From CAYRKT01 sp964425005 (GTDB lineage Bacteria > Synergistota > Synergistia > CAYRKT01), in contig CAYRKT010000075.1 of assembly GCA_964425005.1 (NCBI GenBank), positions 1 to 8,193 of the forward strand: DNA of 8,193 nt, written 5' to 3'. Below are positions 5,525-8,193 of the stretch, in pieces. The position numbers were made by a program, and so were the translations under genes. Position 1 is the first letter of the stretch. The number at the start of each line of letters is the position of its first letter. The notes under the pieces are model-generated. The model was not told where the DNA came from and ran no database searches. It saw only the letters and a program-made list of their open reading frames with translations.

Positions 5525-6232
5525 ATGCGCTACAGGTTGATAGGCGTGTTGGGGGGTATGGGGCCAGCTGCGACGGTCCACTTCCTGGACCTCCTGGTCA
5601 GGCTGGTCAAGGCCTCGAGGGATCAGGAGCACGCCAGGTGGGTGGCCCTGTGCGATCCCACCATCCCCGACAGGAGCGAGGCGATCCTCAGCGGGGGGGA
5701 AAGCCCCCTCGGCGCCATGGTGGAAGGGGCCCTGAGGCTTAAGTCCGCCGGGGCTGAGCTGCTGGCGATGCCCTGCAACACCGCTCACCTCTGGGCCGAG
5801 GAGGTCCAGAGGGCGGTGGAGCTCCCGATGGTGTCCATCGTGAAGGCCACGCTGAAGGGGGTTAGGTCCCTCGGCTTTCGCTCGGCCCTGCTGCTCTCCA
5901 CCGAGGCCACCGCGAGGTCCGGCCTCTACCAGCGCTTCGCGCCCCTCTTCGGGGTGAAGCTGTACCTTCCGGGCTTCGAGGAGCAGCAGGGGGTTAACGA
6001 GGTCATAAGGCTGGTCAAGGCCGGAGACCTGGCGGGGGCCAGGGGGGTCCTCGGGCGCCTCCTGCCGCCCCTCAGGGAGGCCTACCCCTTCGAGTGCGTC
6101 GTGGGCGGCTGCACCGAGATACCCCTGGTCTTCGACGGGAGGTGGGCTCCCTTCGTGGACTCCTCCTCGGAGCTCGCGAAGGCCGCCCTGGCCCTGTCGC
6201 GGGGGGAGGAGGTGGGGGAGCTCCTGGTCTAG
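5525..6232 (+). CDS. Aspartate/glutamate racemase family protein
   Basis: A 235-residue cytoplasmic protein of the cofactor-independent Asp/Glu/hydantoin racemase superfamily, aspartate-racemase branch. These enzymes invert the alpha-carbon with two cysteines acting as acid and base. Both are present: Cys84 in AMPCNTAHLW (81-90) and Cys196 in VGGCTEIPL (193-201). The N-terminal LGGMGPAAT (9-17) and the substrate-contact region DPTIPDRSEAIL (44-55) are also typical. Length is normal for the family. The start is ATG 5525, behind a modest AAGGGG site; an in-frame TTG at 5495 is rejected because it lies at the end of the hairpin and adds non-family sequence. It follows the acidic amino acid symporter, so interconversion of D- and L-aspartate or glutamate is likely. 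Which amino acid is used cannot be read from the sequence; members acting on other amino acids are known. Confidence 0.92.
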   Translation: MRYRLIGVLGGMGPAATVHFLDLLVRLVKASRDQEHARWVALCDPTIPDRSEAILSGGESPLGAMVEGALRLKSAGAELLAMPCNTAHLWAEEVQRAVELPMVSIVKATLKGVRSLGFRSALLLSTEATARSGLYQRFAPLFGVKLYLPGFEEQQGVNEVIRLVKAGDLAGARGVLGRLLPPLREAYPFECVVGGCTEIPLVFDGRWAPFVDSSSELAKAALALSRGEEVGELLV

Positions 6233-7131
6233 TCCCCCCTGCAGGCGCTATCCTCGTCGGGAGATGGGGTCTCGAGGGGCGCGGCTATCCGCTCGGTCCC
6301 CTTCTCCCAGCTACCCCCCGAGGAGATAGTCCTCTTGAACTCCTCGAAGTCCCTCACGTCCACCCATATCTCCTTGCCCTGGGGGTGTAGCACCCTGACC
6401 TGGTTGGTGAAGACGTCCACCCCCAGCACCACGTAGTTGCCGCTGGGGGTCTTTATCTTCTGGTCCGGGTTGGTCCCCGGCGGCAGGCTGCTCCATAGCT
6501 CCATGTAGGTGGGTAGCTCGTAGGCCATGCAACAGAGGAGCTTCCCGCACAGCCCCGAGGTCTTGGTGGGGTTTAGGGCCATGTTCTGGGCTCTGACCAT
6601 CCTTATCCCGATGGACTGAAAGTCCCTCAGGAACAGGTTGCAGCAGCACTGCATTCCGCAAGGGCCTATGCCTCCCACGATGGCGCTCTCGTCGCGGGCC
6701 CCCACCTGTCTCAGCTCTATCCTGGTCCTAAAAGTCCTTGCCATGTTCTTGACCAGCTGCCTGAAGTCCACCCTCTGGGAGGCGGTGAAGTAGAAGAAGA
6801 GCTTGCCCCTGTCGAGGGTGTACTCGGCCTCCACCAGCTTCATGGGGAGGTTCAGCTCCTCCACCATCGCCCTCCCGGTGCGCAGCGCCTCCTCCTCCAG
6901 CTTCCTGTTCTCCTGCGCCTCCTTGAGCTCGCGCAGGGTGGCCCTCCTGATGAACCTGATGGACTCAGCTGGACCCCTGGACTCATCCCTGGAGGTCCCC
7001 ACCACCTCGGCGAGCACGACCCCCCTCTCGGACCTCCCGACGAAGAGATCCCCCTTCGCCAGGTCCCTCCTCTGGTCCAGTTCCACCCTGCCGAAGCTTC
7101 TGTCCTTGCCCCATCGGGCTATATAGGTCAA
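6229..7131 (-). CDS. ricT: PSP1-domain protein RicT (YaaT)
   Basis: A 300-residue PSP1-domain protein, homologous to Bacillus subtilis RicT/YaaT. There it forms the Fe-S-containing Y-complex with YlbF and YmcA, and acts on RNA maturation through RNase Y, sporulation and competence; its role in other phyla is not settled. The family cysteines are all here: GPCGMQCCC (Cys158, 162, 163, 164) and GLCGKLLCCMAYE (Cys195, 200, 201), fitting iron-sulfur ligation. The N-terminal part (about 2-60) and the KLVEAEYTLDRGKLFFYFTA-type core are typical. The C-terminal ~35 residues are variable. TTG 7131 is preferred as start because GGAGG on the minus strand stands 9 bases before it; GTG 7137, two codons earlier, has only 3 bases of spacing but cannot be excluded. 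The beginning lies inside the open frame of holB. The stop overlaps that of the convergent racemase gene. Confidence 0.93.
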   Translation of the reverse strand: MTYIARWGKDRSFGRVELDQRRDLAKGDLFVGRSERGVVLAEVVGTSRDESRGPAESIRFIRRATLRELKEAQENRKLEEEALRTGRAMVEELNLPMKLVEAEYTLDRGKLFFYFTASQRVDFRQLVKNMARTFRTRIELRQVGARDESAIVGGIGPCGMQCCCNLFLRDFQSIGIRMVRAQNMALNPTKTSGLCGKLLCCMAYELPTYMELWSSLPPGTNPDQKIKTPSGNYVVLGVDVFTNQVRVLHPQGKEIWVDVRDFEEFKRTISSGGSWEKGTERIAAPLETPSPDEDSACRGD

Positions 7132-7876
7132 GCTCACCTACCTCCTCGCTCGCTATCATCACGGCCAGGTCCACCACCATGGGGGAGGAGAGGTTGGCCC
7201 TCTCGGATATGGCCCTCAGCTTCTCCAGCTCCAGCCTCGCCCTGAGGGGGATCCCCTCGAGCCCCGAAAGCCCCTTAAGCCACTCCAGCAGCTCCTCCCT
7301 GGATGCCCTGGAGAGCGAGGCTATCTCCGAAGGGCTTAGCTCCAGGGATTTTCCGCGTTGGATCTCTGCCCCCCCCTCCCTCTCCTCGGAGAGGACCCAG
7401 GTCCAGCACCTGCTCCTCACGGTGGGCGGAAGGAGCTCCGCCCTCTCCGCGAACAGGAAGAGGTGGGCGTGCTCCGGGGGCTCCTCCAGGACCTTGAGGA
7501 GGCTTATGGCGGCTGGAGCGCTCATGAGGTCCGCGCCGTGGACGAAGGCCACCCTGCGAGGTCCCCTGAGGGGCCTGGAGAAGAGATCGGCCTTAAGGGC
7601 CCTGGTCTCCTCTATGCCGAGCCCCCTCCTCTGAGGTCTTAAGCTAATCAGGTCCGGGTGGGAGCCGGCCTTTATCGAGGAGCAGTCGGGACAGGACCTG
7701 CACCCACCCTCGGGGCAGAGCAGGGCCAGGGCGATCTCGAGCTCCAACCTCTCCCACAGGGGCTGCGGTGCCTGGACGACCGCGGCGTGGGGCCAACTTC
7801 CCCCCCTCGCGGCCCTGAGGATCGGCTCGAAGAGGGGGTTCTCGGCCCCCTCTAGGCCAGTAGGTCCGCCACGCAA
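6983..7876 (-). CDS. holB: DNA polymerase III delta' subunit
   Basis: The delta' subunit of the clamp-loader complex, which helps load the sliding clamp at the replication fork. Family marks are the zinc-binding Cys54, Cys59, Cys62 and Cys65 (LCPEGGCRSCPDC), GSHPDL (71-76), RPLRGPRRVAFVHGADLM (101-118), AISLLKVLEEPPEH (123-136, the AAA+ helix) and SRC (155-157, the delta' SRC motif). No Walker A is seen, as usual in delta'. The TTG start at 7876 has GGAG 8 bases upstream and lies 25 bases inside the preceding yaaR-like gene. The recognisable C-terminal domain ends near residue 250, but the frame continues to TGA 6983-6985, adding ~45 Gly/Arg/Glu-rich residues that are read out of frame over the start of ricT. 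The order yaaR-holB-yaaT matches Bacillus. Confidence 0.92.
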   Translation of the reverse strand: MRGGPTGLEGAENPLFEPILRAARGGSWPHAAVVQAPQPLWERLELEIALALLCPEGGCRSCPDCSSIKAGSHPDLISLRPQRRGLGIEETRALKADLFSRPLRGPRRVAFVHGADLMSAPAAISLLKVLEEPPEHAHLFLFAERAELLPPTVRSRCWTWVLSEEREGGAEIQRGKSLELSPSEIASLSRASREELLEWLKGLSGLEGIPLRARLELEKLRAISERANLSSPMVVDLAVMIASEEVGELDLYSPMGQGQKLRQGGTGPEEGPGEGGSLRREVREGGRARRGGGDLQG

Positions 7877-8193
7877 CCCTTTATCTCCTCCACCAGCTGG
7901 GTTATCCGGACCCTGTCGGCCTCCCTGGAGGCGATGAGGGAGGCTATCTTGGCCACCCTCTCGTCTATCTCCCTTACGACCACCAGGACCTCCTTGCCCC
8001 TTCGGGTTATCCGAAGCTCCCGCTCCACCTCCATGGCCTTCAGGGCCGTCTCTATCAGGGCCCCCAGGGTCTGCCTGTACTCCTCCAGGACCTTGAGGCT
8101 GCAGAACCTGGTGAGCCTGAGCCCCACCTCGTCCAGCCTGGAGAGGAGGTATTCCAGCTCGAAGGACCTCCCCTCCCTTCTCCCCCCTTCCCC
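7852..8193 (-). CDS. YaaR-like DUF327 protein (5' end outside window)
   Basis: The C-terminal 113 residues of a small helical protein; the frame is open to the right edge, so the GTG at 8127 is not the start. I place it in the YaaR/DUF327 family from the pattern of the visible part: a segment rich in Leu/Arg with FCSLKVLEEYRQTLGALIE, then RRGKEVLVVVREIDERVAKIASLI, and a closing EEIKGCVADLLA that resembles the family's typical EI(K/Q)GLLxDL ending. The function of this family is unknown. The position supports the call: in Bacillus subtilis yaaR also lies directly before holB and yaaT, with tmk upstream. It overlaps holB by 25 bases, so translation is probably coupled. The partial N-terminus (GEGGRREGRSFELEYLL) is charged and likely flexible. 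Confidence 0.75.
   Translation of the reverse strand, partial: GEGGRREGRSFELEYLLSRLDEVGLRLTRFCSLKVLEEYRQTLGALIETALKAMEVERELRITRRGKEVLVVVREIDERVAKIASLIASREADRVRITQLVEEIKGCVADLLA

Noticed and set aside
1..8193. Mobile elements, CRISPR arrays, tRNA or rRNA genes
   Set aside because: No repeated units, transposase or phage motifs, or RNA-gene patterns were seen. The inverted repeats found are single hairpins next to genes.

Overview
The base composition (GC-rich, with AGG for Arg and ATA for Ile used freely beside GC-rich codons, and frequent GTG/TTG starts) and the gene content suggest an anaerobic, amino-acid-fermenting bacterium. My best guess is a member of the Synergistota (Thermanaerovibrio-like). 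That placement is an inference from codon style and gene content, not a database match. The window looks like ordinary chromosome: I see no transposase, phage gene, CRISPR array, tRNA or rRNA.

Layout. (1) Positions 2-1403, plus strand: the end of pxpC and all of pxpA, subunits of the ATP-dependent 5-oxoprolinase that turns pyroglutamate into glutamate. (2) Positions 1404-1709: a 306-base gap that holds a near-consensus promoter, a short Leu/Val/Ile-rich leader peptide and a 20-bp perfect terminator hairpin. It reads as a complete transcription attenuator for the next gene. (3) Positions 1710-2702: ilvC, ketol-acid reductoisomerase, which stands alone. (4) Positions 2746-4090, minus strand: a CPBP-family membrane protease followed by a protein with two receiver domains, the first of them degenerate. 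(5) Positions 4232-6232, plus strand: a Glt-type sodium:acidic amino acid symporter, then an aspartate/glutamate racemase-family enzyme, with a hairpin between them. (6) Positions 6229-8193, minus strand: the conserved yaaR(DUF327)-holB-ricT(yaaT) block, in the order known from Bacillus subtilis.

How the genes fit together: 5-oxoprolinase, an acidic amino acid importer and an Asp/Glu racemase all handle glutamate/aspartate, which fits an amino acid fermenter. The most notable element is the ilvC leader. Its alternative pairings, its ribosome-sized spacing and its Val/Leu/Ile codons placed just before the switch segment together match the classical E. coli ilv/leu attenuation design. Other points of interest are a ~150-bp overlap of the holB frame with ricT, a CPBP gene whose first membrane helix lies upstream of any canonical start codon, and convergent stop codons sharing one CTAG.
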